Of a DNA stretch of 64,000 nucleotides, positions 48,010 through 60,440 are shown one piece after another. A model generated the notes under the pieces. It searched no databases and was not told the origin of the DNA. It worked only from the letters and a program-made list of their open reading frames with translations. Both the position numbers and the translations under genes were made by a program. The stretch spans positions 310,001 through 374,000 of the forward strand of contig JAQFVV010006735.1 of NCBI GenBank assembly GCA_028023455.1. Direction: 5' to 3'. The stretch is from Epiperipatus broadwayi (taxonomy: Eukaryota > Onychophora > Udeonychophora > Euonychophora > Peripatidae). The first letter of the stretch is position 1. Each line of letters begins with the position of its first letter.

Positions 48010-48950
48010 TATATAATGATAAATTTTAATACATATAATTGTTTAAATATTTCAATATGTAGAAATATCTGTTACATTTTGGTATTAGAAAAATCACCTT
48101 CAGATATCAAAATAGTAATTAATGAAAATAGCAAATTGTAAACACATTTTGCTCTTCAAAAGTGTACAGTTTTAAATGCAACTGCTGATGTTATATAAAG
48201 ACTAAATCACTGCAGTATCTATTTATGGTTTGATGAAAGAAAGCTAATAACATTCACAATTCCTTATAAATAATTGACTGTCATACTGATCTGTCAGGTG
48301 TTATAAATTGATAATTTTTAACAGATGTAATTGTTTAAATAATTCAATATGTGAAAATATCTTTTGTAATTTTATATTTAAAAAATCACCATCAGATGTC
48401 AATAGATAGTAATTAACAAACATAGCAAACTATAAATGTTTGCTGCATTCAAAAGTGTACCATTTAAATGCAATTTCTTAGTATTATATAGAGACTAAAG
48501 CACTTCAATAGTATTTATGATTTAAGAAAATAAAGCTAATCAACATAATCTACTTCACTATCTCTAGAAGAAATACTTTTAAAAAATCAACTGTTATAGA
48601 ATTTACTAAAAATTTTTAAGAAACCACTAAGTGATTCCACAAGATTGCTGCAATTACTTGTAAACAATTCTTATGAACAATAAACCCAAAGAACTTTAAA
48701 ACATTCATCTATAAGTGAAAATATAAATTTCTTCAAGAATATACTTAGGTTACATTTACCCTGAGATATTCAAATAAAAATTTAATTATTTTGAATACTA
48801 ATTAGAATACATATTTATGGTTTAAACAAATAAAGCAATTAATTGTTCATATTTCCTTATGAATAATAGACTGTTCCACTGATCAGTCAGATGTTACAAA
48901 TTGATAATTTTTAACAGATGCAATTATTTAAATATTTTGTTATATAAAAA
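48010..48950 (+). repeat. Degenerate ~300-bp direct repeats
   Basis: ATTGATAATTTTTAACAGATG (or close variants), AATTGTTTAAATA.TTCAATATGT, AATCACC.TCAGAT.TCAA and CAAAAGTGTAC recur from 48010 and from 48310. The end of the unit (AATAATTGACTGT, CTGATC.GTCAG.TGTTA) returns near 48870. About three partial units. Confidence 0.7.
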
Positions 48951-50400
48951 AAACTTCCATTTTCTCTATAACATTTAATGCCCATACTTTTTCATTATAT
49001 ATTGTTATTATTGATGGTTATAAAACACTATTTCTAATTTCAATATTAATAAAGTTATGATCACTATATATGTTTTTCTTCTCTATATAAATATTAATTC
49101 TTCTAATTTTATGTTTTTAATTTTAATCATCAATACAAAATTTAGAGTAGAATTACAATATCATGCCCATCAGTGTTGTCCCACATATATGTCAAAAAAT
49201 AGTTTCAGTTTTTAGTTCTATTTTTCTACACAGCTTTATGTCTGTTCCATCTATTTTTTTAATATGCCTTACAATTACCAATTGGTTTTCTCTACATTTA
49301 TCTATTATGTTTTAAAAGCATTTATATATTTTATAAATCTAGTTTCTTACTTTTTGGACTTTCTGTTGTAGCCTACTTATGTTATATTTACTTTTTATCA
49401 TTCCTGAACTGTTGTCAACTTATGCTTAGAGACATATTAAAAAAACAACGTATTCCATTATAAAACCTATTGCTTTTTTTTCTATTCTATATTTAATTGT
49501 GTAAATCCAAAATTGGCATAATTTTATATTTAAACAATTCCTAATAACTGTATTTCCTTGAATAATATTGTATGCTTACTAACCAATCATTTACCCAAAC
49601 ACTTTTTTCTCGCATATTCCATATATACTTTGTTCTTTCCATCATATTCTTATATTTTTTCTTATACTCTCATGATTACCATTATCTTATATTTAGTTTG
49701 AGTTAATTCAATTTTTATATATGAATCAAAAAGATTATCTTTTATTATTTAACCACCTCTATCATATAATTTTAACCCATCTTTCTTTAATTTTTTTTTT
49801 TTTTTTGTTATGGAAGTTGAACATTATCTTTAAATATAACTTAAAGTGCATAATTTTTATGTAACTTCTATTTCCTCTACCCTACCACATTTTACTTAAC
49901 ATCTTACATATTTTAAATATATATTTTTAAAATTTATTCTAATCTTTTTTTCATATCATTTTTTCAGCCAAAAAATATCTTACTATCCTTATCATTTGCT
50001 TTCTCAATATATTTTTTTACATCAGTAATACAAAATCTATTTAGATACATTTTCAAGTCTTTCTATATCTCCAAAATTTCTTATCAAAAACTTATTATCA
50101 GTATAATTTTGTCCTTCATATCTTCCAGTTTTACTTTATCATTTACATTTTCCTGTAATTTGTCTTCAGCATATTTTATAATCATGTTCTACATTCAACT
50201 TACTTTTATTTTTATGTATTTCACATCAATTGTAACATTCAGTTTTTTTTCACTTTATTTGACTTATCTTTTATACCTTTTATATATATAAACTGATACT
50301 TTTTTTACTACTTCATCTTACTTTTTTATCTTGTCTTGTTATTAAATTTCTATCTATTTTTGAAGAATACCATGATGTAACTTTGATAAAAAGAAAATAC
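48951..50400 (-). pseudogene. Decayed LINE 5' half (ORF1 region and APE end)
   Basis: On the minus strand 49060-49020 reads SDHNFINIEIRN, nearly the same as SDHNFIVIEM at the 5' edge of the LINE at 54 kb and matching the SDH motif ending APE-type endonucleases. Upstream on that strand (49860-49600) coding-like blocks such as KKDGLKLYDRG, IIKDNLFDSYIKIEL and KVYMEYARKK suggest an ORF1 C-terminus. KYAEDKLQENVNDKVKLEDM near 50180-50120 fits a coiled-coil start. Every frame is broken. Identification rests mainly on the SDH block. Confidence 0.4.
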
Positions 50401-50524
50401 CATAGCAATCCATCTTAGTTAATTTTCATCTGCAGAGATTATTAAAATTGCAATTATAATATGATGAAATATTTTCAATTAAGGGGAATGGTAATATACA
50501 CTTTCAAATGCTGAGTCTTTGTCT

Positions 50525-50563
50525 TATCTTAATCTTATATATATATATATTTATAATAAATAA

Positions 50564-50625
<62 letters not shown>

Positions 50626-50636
50626 TTATTTATTTA
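50525..50636. repeat. (TA)n and AAATA palindromic array
   Basis: AATAAATAAATA, then TA repeats, then TATTTATTTATTTA, forming one long palindrome. Confidence 0.9.
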
Positions 50637-51202
50637 AATGCTTGCATAATAGATTTTGATTATTAAGACAGGATTTAAAAAAAAATCATATTTCTCTCAA
50701 AGTTTTTACAGCTGACTTGGAAGAAGATATTAAAATCCTTTTGAATAAATAGCCCACTGCAAGGCAGTGATTCTCTGACAGCTCCATAAAAGAACAATAA
50801 AGAAGGTAATACTTACTATAGGTGGTGAAGGCTTGAATTGTTCTTGTTTTGCATTCAAGCTAAAGTTACTTGATAGTCACTTATTGAAATGTTAGTTATT
50901 TTGATTATAAATTAGCTACCTAAGAGAAAAATTGTAATCCTTTTAAAAATATTTCCACTTGACTCAGATTAAAACTAGGACTACCTCTGCGTTATGAGTC
51001 ACAATAATTAATGGAAAATAAATAAATAAATAATATAGCTACTTTTGGTGATTGTTTAAATTATATTGATTTATTAAGGCAAAATAAGTGACCAAAAAAT
51101 AAATAATAAAAGTTTGCTAGTCTTAGGTATTCAATGGTCCAAGATTATATTAGCTCTGAAAAAAATATGAATGATCAAATGATATCACTTCACTTTTGCA
51201 TA
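50637..51202. other. AT-rich DNA beside the LINE 3' end
   Basis: A slightly GC-richer patch (50750-50880) has no ORF. Nothing else seen. Confidence 0.45.
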
Positions 51203-51315
51203 TGTGATGTGATGTGATGTATTATTGCTTCTCCTTAAACGAAGTCAAGAATATCTCAGCAATTATGCCCAGATAAACCTGTTAGCCACTTTCTTTTACA
51301 TTCCCCACTCTAAAT

Positions 51316-52161
51316 TTACCCATAATCTGCTCTATCCCATTTCCACAACATAATTTTTGTCAACTCTATAACCTTTATATCTAAATCCCCCTTATCTTTT
51401 CCCAAATCCAGCATAAAAACCAATAATTCACTTTCTGTATAATCACTCTTTTCATATTTATTTTTCCACAACTTCATTATATGTACCCTTTCTGTTTTCA
51501 AACATTTACATTCAATTAACAAATGCCTAATATTTTCAATTCCTTCCTTACATAATTTACAAAATAAATCACCCATATTTTTCCATTTACATGTATATTC
51601 TTTTGTAGCTAAAGATCCCGTTCGAGCCTTAAACAATAAACTACTTTCCTTACTATTATCATAAATTAACTCACACCTAATATTCTGTTTATTTCTATAT
51701 ATATTTAAACTCTTTTTACTCTCCATACTATTTCTCCATCTCTCTAACTCCCTAGTCTTTATTAATAAATTTATTCTTTTATCCCATTCCTTATTACTAT
51801 AACACTCAATAATCCTCTTAACACAATCATCCCATCTTTTGTACAAATATACTGATATAAATTCTTTATCCAAATCTTTTGCATAGCGCATTACCTTTCT
51901 CACCCATCTTGTTACCTGCCCTTTACTCATAATCCAATTAAATACTATTTTAGCTATTCTTTTATTATCCATAAACTGCAATCTACCAAACATTTTCATT
52001 TTACTTTTTGCATCTCTCATATGAAAACTTGACCATCCCATTTCTCCTTGAATTGCCTCCCTTGCTGTCCATACTTCTGCATCCAATGCATGTCTTCCTA
52101 CTTCCCTTTGAGCTTTTTCTAAATAATCTAATATCTTTTTACTAACATATAATGCATCATT
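51316..52161 (-). pseudogene. LINE ORF2 part 3: C-terminal domain with zinc finger
   Basis: The frame continues directly from part 2 (NDALYVSKKILDYLEKAQRE before the first ATG at 52086). It ends with a cysteine-histidine cluster, CKLCKEGIENIRHLLIEC, typical of the C-terminus of several LINE clades. The stop at 51316-51318 is followed by a ~100-bp 3' UTR and the ACATC tail. Confidence 0.85.
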
Positions 52162-52164
52162 ACC

Positions 52165-52674
52165 TTATGTTAACCCTGCTACTGCAACTCCTTTCCATAT
52201 AATTCTAGCTACATCATATTTATTATATGAAAATACTGTTAATTTCTTTATCAATCCCTTTCTTTTCTTCGCTTCATTTATCAATTTTTTCTCCCATTCA
52301 TCCAAATAATTTTTCTGATTACTTAAAATAATTCCCAAATAACTATATCTATTCACCACACTTAACTTAATATCTCCCAATAAAAATTCTACATCTTCTC
52401 TTTCCTCAGTATTAACCATCATTATATTTGATTTTTCTTCACTAAATTTAATCCCCATCTCTTTACCCACCCTTGCACATGTCCTCAACATAACTTCCAT
52501 ATCTTCTCTTTTTTCTGCACACAAAAATATATCATCTGCAAAAAAAAGACCTGACAAAATATATACTCCCTTACTACCTATTAACGGTATCTCTATCCCT
52601 CTTCCTAATCTTTCTATTGCTCTTTCCATTTCACTCAAATACAACACAAATTTAAAATAGGTGACATAGGGCAT
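52165..52674 (-). pseudogene. LINE ORF2 part 2: RT catalytic FADD and thumb
   Basis: This frame continues the RT: LSGLFFADDIFLCA gives the catalytic Asp pair (about 52536-52531), followed by FSEEKSNIMMV and YLGIILSN. It ends at a TAA near 52163, after which the same frame continues in sense into part 3, so the stop is a point mutation. Confidence 0.85.
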
Positions 52675-53990
52675 CCTTGCCTTAGTCCCACACCATTTTT
52701 AACTTTAATTGATTCTATATTCTCTAATTGATATATATAATAATTATTTTCATATAATTTCTTAATAATATCTATTAAAGCTTCATCCATTCCCAAATTT
52801 GCTAAACTTATCCATAATCTATTTCTATTTACTCTATCATATGCCTTCTCTATATCTATAAAACTCATATATAACTGTTTATCTGCATTCCTACTCATAT
52901 CCATAAGTTGTGTAACTACAAATAAACTATCTCCTATACGCCTATCTAATCTAAAACCTCCTTGCATTTCACCCACTACATTATTCCCTTCCATCCATTT
53001 TACAACTTTACTAGCCACCATATACGAGAAAACTTTATATAAAACTGATGTTACCGCTATCGGTCTATAATTATTCAACTTTCTATGATCCTTACCCTTT
53101 CCTTTAAATAATAACCTTACTCTTGTATTACTCCAACTACTTGGGAAAACTCTATTCTGTGCCATTTTATTAAAACAGGATAATAACTTTACTTTTGCCC
53201 TATATCCTAAATTCATTACCATCTCTGCTGCCCATCCATCTAAACCTCTTGCCTTCCCACTTTTCAATTTCTTCTCTACTTCATTTAGTTCATTTTCTGA
53301 AAAACTAATATTCCCATTACTATATTCTTTCATATTTTCTAATATTCTATCATTCACATCTAACATCTTTTCTATATTCATTACATAACTATTTAAGATT
53401 CTCTCTAAATCTTCTCTAGAACTACACTCAGTTCCCTCATCATCTAGTAATACTAACTCTCTCTCTCCTACATTTCTCCTTTTAATATAATTCCAAAATT
53501 TTTTACTTCCATCTCTTCCACTTTTATTAATATCCTCCAACAATTTACTCTTCAATTTCATTCTCTCTCTATAAATATCTATTTTAGCCAACTTCTTCTT
53601 TTCTAAGTACTTTTCCCATTTAGCATTAATATCTTTTTCACTTTCCTTATTCTTAATAGCACACTTATATTCTCTACATGCTTCTTTCCTTTCTTTTACA
53701 CTTTTACTAATTTTAATTTTTTTATTACTTTTATTCTTTTCAATATTCTCACCTAAAACCCTATTTGCAACTTTTTCTACTTCTTTACACCAATCCTTAT
53801 ACTCACCCCCAACCCACTCTTCCATTATTTCTTCAACTTGTATTTTATACTCTTCCAACTTATTCTTATCATTTACTCTCCATCCACATCTTTCACTATT
53901 ATGTCTACTTTTATTTCTATTCTTCATCACATTACTAACCATTTCAATTACAATGAAATTATGATCACTATTGCATACTATTGCATAGTA
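52635..53990 (-). pseudogene. LINE ORF2 part 1: APE end and RT fingers/palm
   Basis: The frame starts with the SDH motif and a long Lys/Glu-rich linker. RT motifs follow in order: KARGLDGWAAEMV; RVRLLFKGKGKDH; LNNYRPIAVTSVLYKVFSYM; QGGFRLDRRIGDS; FIDIEKAYDRVNR (first catalytic Asp); GVGLRQGCPMSPIL. Just after that it runs off into LNLCCI and a stop, because the true frame shifts by one near 52650. An apparent ATG lies at 54033-54035, outside the recognisable LINE sequence, and is not a real start. Confidence 0.85.
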
Positions 53991-53994
53991 ACTC

Positions 53995-54150
53995 TCCATA
54001 CAGAAGCGCCATCTAGTGCAAGCCACAAAAATCAACGGATGGTAGAAGATCTGTGAACCAACATACAGAACTCACCCACCCAACATTCCCAGCCAGTCTC
54101 TAGACCATGGCCACCACCAGTAATGAGCTCCAGATCTGAGAGCACCGCAA
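53995..54150 (-). repeat. GC-richer leader-like segment next to the LINE
   Basis: It shares GTGCTCTCAGATC and GCACTAGATGG with 37.3-37.4 kb in the same order. CATGGTCTAGAGACTGGCTG gives a composition unlike the flanks. Possibly a 5' UTR or an adjoining repeat. Confidence 0.35.
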
Positions 54151-54159
54151 CTGTTTCTT

Positions 54160-55385
54160 ATCATGCTTTTATACTAAAAACATACACACGTATATTTTAT
54201 ATATAATAGTATTTACATCTAATTTATAAAATAAAAACAAGTAATAATGATTTTCTTGCTACTGGTTATGTAGTTTTCAACATGTAATTTCTTAATAACA
54301 TATGATTTAAACTTGGTCAAACGATTTTAATTTTTTTAAAAGCTAATCAACTGACAATAGTAAAAAATAATTTCAATATATTTACCAAATATTAAAATTT
54401 ATTTTTAGTATAGTAAAATATATGAATGGCATTACGATTTAATTTTCAAAACTTTTTTTTATTATAATATTTTATTTTTAAAAAAATCGCTCATTGCAAA
54501 GAAAAATTTAGTCTTTTTTTCCAGACATAATTAATCTGAAAACTTGAATTTTTTTTATTAGAGAATTATCATCTGTAAAGTAATGTAATTTTTAATTATG
54601 CATTTAGTTTTCTTCTTTTCATATCCAATTAACTTTTAATATGTGTCAGTATATTATCGATTTTTTATGTTTATTTCTTTAATATTATTTATATTTATAA
54701 TTTACATATTTATAATTTCTTATTTTTCTATTAAATAAAAATTCAGTAAAAAAAAAGTCATTGTAAAGCTTTATTGATTCATTTGAACAAAAACAAATTT
54801 AATTATTTTTAAATCTTTGTTTTCCTTTGAATATAGTTGATTTTTTTTTTTTAAAAAAAAGTTTTCATTTTTATGTAAATATATTGACGGATTAATATCT
54901 ATCTTGCTTATCTACATAATATATAAATGTTATTTGTGGGAGTATATTTCATTTTATGTCTATTTTAAAAAATAACACTTATAGTAAATAACTTGCTATA
55001 AAATGTTTCAGTTAATTCAAATGCATTCATTGTTAACTATAAAATTTATAAAGGGAATTAACGAATGGTTATTTTTTACCAAGATGTCGGAGATGTGTTA
55101 TACTTTTTACTCTGTATTTTATAATAGAATTTTTATATTTTAGTAAATCGTTATCCCTGTTTAAAATATATATATATAGATAATTTCTTAACGCTTTTTT
55201 TGTCATTTTACTCCTCATAATAAATATTTATATTGCTGAAATTAAAATTAAATTTATAATTGCAATTCAATACATTGAAAAACTTTTATCATTAGAAACG
55301 AGAATAGATTTTTATCTTTGTGTTACTCTAATGGTATCTATTAAAAATTTTGTTTATCATTTGTTATTAAAAATTGTGTTAATTT
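54160..55385. other. AT-rich DNA, no feature seen
   Basis: Homopolymer-rich sequence with no ORF or repeat pair. Confidence 0.5.
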
Positions 55386-55387
55386 AA

Positions 55388-56060
55388 TCCCATCCTCAGA
55401 TCAGTTTTTGTCTTTTGTTTTTATCAATAATAGCTTAATCTCCATCCTCAGATAGTTTTTGTCTTTATCAATAAGACTTAATCTCCATCTTCAGATTAGT
55501 TTTTGTCTTTTGTCTTTATCATTAAAGACTCAATCTCTATTTTCAGATTAGTTTCTGTCTTTTGTATTTATCAATAAGGACTTAATCTCCATTCTCAGAT
55601 TATTTTTCTCTTTTGTCTTTATCAATAAAAACTTAATTTCCATCCTCATATCAGTTTTTTTCTTATTATCAATAAGACTTAATCTCCATCTTCAAATTAG
55701 TTTTTGTCTTTTGTCTTTATCATTAAGGACTTAATCTATATTTTCATATTAGTTTTTGTCTTTTGTCTTTAGCAATAAAAACTTAATCTCCATCTTCAGA
55801 TTAGTTTTTGTCTTTTGTATTTATCAATAAGGACTTAATTTACATCCTCAGATTAGTTTTTGTCTTTATTAATAAGCCATCATCAGATCAGTTTTTTTAT
55901 CAATAAAACCTTAATCTCCATTCTCAGATCAGTTTTGTCTTTTATCTTTATCAATAAGGACTTAGACTCCATTCTCAGATTTGTTTTTGTCTTTATCAAT
56001 AAGAACTTAATCTCCATCATCAGACCAGTTTTTGTTTTTACCTTTATAAATAAGACTTTA
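55388..56060 (+). repeat. Minisatellite, about 14 units of 33-53 bp
   Basis: The unit reads roughly CTTAATCTCCATCTTCAGAT then TAGTTTTTGTC, TTTTGTCTTTATCAATAAGGA. Units differ by internal deletions of the TTTTGTC block. Units 2-5 and 6-9 follow the same order of variants (short, ATTAAAGA/ATTAAGGA end, TATTTTCA start, full), suggesting higher-order duplication of a four-unit block. ORFs here are by-products of the repeat. Confidence 0.9.
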
Positions 56061-57640
56061 AGATTTAAAGCTAAAATTAATATAATTACAAACCTGAAAG
56101 CCACTATTAACTCCTTTTTAACTATCAAACTATAGTTTGAAATTAAAAAAACTTTAAGGTTTTGAACCCAAGTCAATTTTTTTGTATTGTTATATATTTT
56201 GCAGCATCTGGATGCATTCTCAGAATTAATTATAGCTTCGAAGTCTAAGTTCTTATTGATAAAAGTAAAAATTTTAACTTGGTCTGAGATGATTAAATAA
56301 ACAGTATTATCTAGTAATCACTTCCTATGGCACTGAAGTAATAGAGAGAGAGAGAGATTTATTCTTGTTTATGCAGTAATATCCACTAAATTTTGTTTTA
56401 AGGCTCCCTTATGTTATATTGTACATCACATATTAGAATGTATTTTGTTGATTAACTCTAATTACAATAAAAATAGTATTTATTGAATTGCAAAGTGCAA
56501 AGTATTTTTCAATATATACACATATCTGACACCTTTTTATATGTATAGTCTGCATATATAAATTAAAATTATAGTATAAACAAAAAAAATTTAAAAATAA
56601 TATTTTTAATAACAAATTGAGGGAATATATTTAAATTTTTTTCAGTATGTATGTATTCACTCACTTATTACAATGACTTTTATTTTTTAAATAAAGTAAA
56701 TAGTGAAATATCTGAATTTCATTGCAATTGAATATTCTCTAGGTGATTTCTTTTTCTAATAACTTTTTTTATAGAAATGTAATAGTCTTGTTCTTAAAAA
56801 ACTACAATCTCTCTAGTTATTTTGATGTTTTTAAGTCAGTATCAACTTTAAGTATATTAATAAATTTTGTAAAATATCTAGCATTATGCTTAAAAATTTT
56901 TTTATTATATGAAATACTGCGCATTAAATTCAGAAGAAAAATAAAATAAAATTCATGTCCATTTTAACATAAACAGAAGAAATTTTATTAATAAACATGA
57001 TTGTGTATGGTGCTCTAACTTCAAAAAATAATTGTGGGTGTGTTGCAAACTTTATTTATATATTTTAATTTTTTATTCAAGTGTGATCACATACAGTGCT
57101 CAGAGAGAAAATGGCTACTCGGGCATTGTAAAATATATTAAAATTACAATTTTTAATAATTTTTGTTTGTTAACGTACAGTTTTGTTTATTTACATTCTT
57201 TCTGTTTTTGAAAAGTGTATAATTAAAATCATGTATATTGATAAAGTGTAATTCATGATTTTACTGTTATGTATTAAATTAAAAGAAACAAATGAAGTCA
57301 CATAAGTATTACCATTATTGCACTTATTTGTTGCATTTCTTCAAACCACCATATTTTACATAGAGAATAAAAATTATTATATTTGTAATAATAACTATTG
57401 CTATAAAATACTATCAAAATTATAACTTCACTTGATATCTTATTAAAAAAAACTAAAGCCAAAAAACAGTATCAGATTAGCAAACTTTTTCACAATTTTT
57501 GCACATTGTTTGCATATGAAAACAAATTATAATATGTGATCATCGACTTTCATACATTCTATTTTCATCCAATTTGCTATTTCGTAGGAGGGCATTAAAA
57601 AAATGGAACAGCATGTTACAGAACTTTTTATCAAGAAAAG
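56061..57640. other. AT-rich DNA, one AG microsatellite
   Basis: A short (AG)n tract lies at 56344-56357. The block AAGGTTTTGAA at 56155 recalls 40321 and may mark a family 2 fragment. No gene. Confidence 0.45.
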
Positions 57641-57649
57641 AAAAAGAAG

Positions 57650-58285
57650 AACATACTTAAAGATTAGCTTGGACATCAAGATTAATTACAAATAATTCCA
57701 AACAATAAAATTCATTATATATATCATAGTAATGCAATAATATATATATACTTTTAAAGATTACACTTACTGTCAGATTTTTTTAAAAACATATAATCCT
57801 GTCTAATAATAAATTTATTAATAAAAAATAAATAAAGTGACATTTAATTGCTTGTGACACTTCTGTCTTTTAATTATTGCTAGGAAAACAAAAACTCCTT
57901 ATTTAAACATTAATACTTAACCCCCTCCCACCACCTTTTTTCATTTTTCTATAAATTTAATAAAAAGTTGTAAGGAAAAAAATCTTTTTAAATTTATAGA
58001 AAATGAGAAAAGGTGCAAGGAGGAGGTTAACTTTTAATATATATGATAACGTTTTTTTTATTTCATTTTTCTAGTCATAATTGAAATACAAATGTGTCAT
58101 AAGCCAATTAGATGTCAATTTTTTTTTTATTAATAAATTAAATTATTGGACAGGATTATATATTATAAAAAATCTGATAGTAAGTATAATTTTTTAAATA
58201 TATATATAATTATTGCATTGTGATATATATATAGAATTTATCTGTAATTAACCTTGGTGTCCTAATCTGTAAGTACCAAGAAGTG
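57650..58285. repeat. Foldback element, ~300-bp arms
   Basis: Arms about 57650-57962 and 57985-58285 are diverged inverted copies. Blocks include AAGATTAATTACA/TGTAATTAACCTT, TCAGATTTTTT/AAAAAATCTGA and TAACCCCCTCC/GGAGGAGGTTA. No ORF inside. Confidence 0.8.
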
Positions 58286-58345
58286 TACAATTCAACTATT
58301 TCTTGATAAATTTATAAAATCCAGATATTAATCAATAAAGTGTTA

Positions 58346-58861
58346 TCAATTAAGAGCTTGTTTGAGCTATTGGTACGCTCTCTGTATTATATTTTTATAA
58401 ATACAAGCTTATAAAAGTAATGTCACGTTATACATGACTTGGTTTTTTGATTCTTATAATTTTACCTTTAAGGTTTTGGCTATGCTGAGGCTATTAAAAT
58501 ATGGTAGCTCTGAATTTAGTTCAGTCCCATATAGCTATTTAAGTTACATAACTGGATTTAAAGACATTTTCATGTCCAAAAATTTCAGAGTTTTTACTTA
58601 AATATTACGTATGAAATAAGTGCTGGGTTTTGAGTTAATATTTTGGATCTAATGTCCGAATATTCTAGCTCTCCACTCACATGAACCATAAGCTCAAAAC
58701 CAATTTGTCTGGAGATGGGAAGGTTCTGGATAGATATTTTGAATATTTTTCTCATACTGCACTTATCAATTAAGAGCTTGTTTGAGCTATTGGTACGCTC
58801 TCTGTATTACATTTTTGTAAATACAAGCTTATAAAAGTAATGTCACGTTATATTTGACTTG
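58346..58861 (+). repeat. Interspersed repeat family 2 with 96-bp direct repeats at both ends
   Basis: 58346-58441 and 58767-58861 are about 95% identical (ATCAATTAAGAGCTTGTTTG through AAGTAATGTCACGTTAT). The intervening 325 bp matches the family 2 copies at 25.7 kb and, inverted, 39.8 kb. The direct ends resemble small LTRs, or a family 2 tail duplicated by insertion of another copy. Confidence 0.8.
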
Positions 58862-59640
58862 CTATTTTGATTATTAAATTGTTATTTATGTATATACTAA
58901 ATATACCTCATTAAAAAATAAATATTTTAAAAAACACATTTTGATGTTGTTTTAAACATTTCTCTACTTTTGTACATTTTAATTTCCATACATGTTTCAG
59001 GAACCAATTAGATACAAAAGTCGAGGGTCGCTTGTATTAGGAAATAAAATATTCTGATCAATTAGTACTACTTGAATCTCGTTGGTGATGGCTGGTTACT
59101 ACTTACTATTTTATTGATATTACTGTCTTTACCATTCTAAATTCACTATTTAAAGTTTGATAATAAAATTACAAATAATGATAATAATAATTTAATTTAT
59201 TATATTTATATCTTCCATAGAGTTTGAAATATACAAACCATTTACCTGTTAGAATTAAATAATCTAAATATAATAGGCAATATATATATATATATTGTAA
59301 CCAGTTGGGTTACATCACACACACTAATATAGTGTATGTGAATATATATATATATATATATGTAAAATAAAGGAAAAGTAGAAATAAACACAGACAAAAA
59401 TTATAGTAGATATTTTCTACATTCATTGAAATAAAAAAAAATGATAATAATAACTCTGATTTAAAATATTGTTTTATAAATTAATATTTTAAAAAGGTCT
59501 GAATAAATATAAATATTGCATTATTATTAATTATTACTCTGATTTTGAAATTTAAAAACACCCTATTGTATTTTTGAAACCTTTAATTAATTTTTAAATT
59601 TTTATTGTCTAAGTGAAAACATGTATATAGATTCCAAGAG
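58862..59640. other. AT-rich DNA, one small hairpin
   Basis: 59296-59314 contains TGTAACCAGTTGGGTTACA, a compact palindrome beside TA tracts. No gene. Confidence 0.5.
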
Positions 59641-60440
59641 ATTAATGAGATAAAAATAAAAACTCTGTTTTTAATCAAGTGTTGTTAACACCTCAGATGA
59701 GGTTATAAAAAACTGATAAAAAAATATATCAGTTAGTTTTTTCTTGTAGTTTGTAAGAGTTGACCAGAGGAGTCTGGTTGTAGTATTTTAACAGTGGCCC
59801 AGTTAGCCACTGCATAGTCTGGATAGTGATTTTTGATAAGAACAGTCTGATTAATAGGTTTTTGTAAGAAGGGCCAGCTGAAAAGTTGGTTGCAACTTGA
59901 TGAAGTTTGCAGCAGTCGGGTTTTAGCTGACCAGAGAATTTGCAAAAAAGCTACCATGAACTAATAATGTCGCTGAAGGCAGGAGCTGCTACTATTTTCC
60001 TTCACAGGAGTTTTGGTTTTGAAGCTGGGTCACTTCTGAAACAATAGCCTAAAAAAAAAAAATGAGGACAAAATAGTTAGCAGAGTTGTATAAAGCTTCT
60101 ATGAAGATCTAAGGGAGTACAGTCCAGTAGCTACCTTATAGTTTACTGCAGTTTTGATTCATGAAGCCAGGGTCATTTCAAATGTATCAACTAGCTGCTT
60201 AAATATGTTCTAGAAGACAGCTTGACAAATGCTTGGACTACAAAAGTAAGCTCATGGTATGCCAACTAATTACTTGGATAATTTTACCTGAAGATGACAA
60301 CAAACCTATATTATATTTTCTGATGGACCAAAAACCAAGCTTACCAAGAGAAAGCTTGAAGAAATTGGTGTACTGATGCTACTGTTCATCTGTGCAAGCA
60401 GGAAACCACAGATAAATACATCGCACGTGTATACAGTGAG
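59640..60440. other. Locally GC-richer block, unassigned
   Basis: The composition rises above the flanks. Two ~55-bp segments (59990-60040 and 60130-60185) look alike: CTAC..TT.....TTCAC/TTACTGCAG, then AGTTTTG.TT, then GAAGC..GGGTCA.TTC. No ORF longer than 74 codons and no domain. It could be a noncoding exon or an unknown repeat. Confidence 0.3.

Larger units (their letters stand above)
51203..53990 (-). mobile_element. APE-type non-LTR retrotransposon (LINE), 5'-truncated
   Basis: The element reads right to left. It begins inside the endonuclease (SDHNFIVIEM near 53960-53930), continues through a full reverse transcriptase and a zinc-finger tail, and ends with a short 3' UTR and an (ACATC)n tail at 51221-51203. 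Only one frameshift and one in-frame stop break the ORF, so the insertion is fairly young. RT and tail organisation is LINE-like, but I cannot fix the clade. A GC-richer leader-like segment at 53995-54150 lies at its 5' side. Confidence 0.85.

Noticed and set aside
55860-56176. 91- and 97-codon ORFs with repeated FINK/LLIK peptides
   Set aside because: Both come from the minisatellite units read on each strand.
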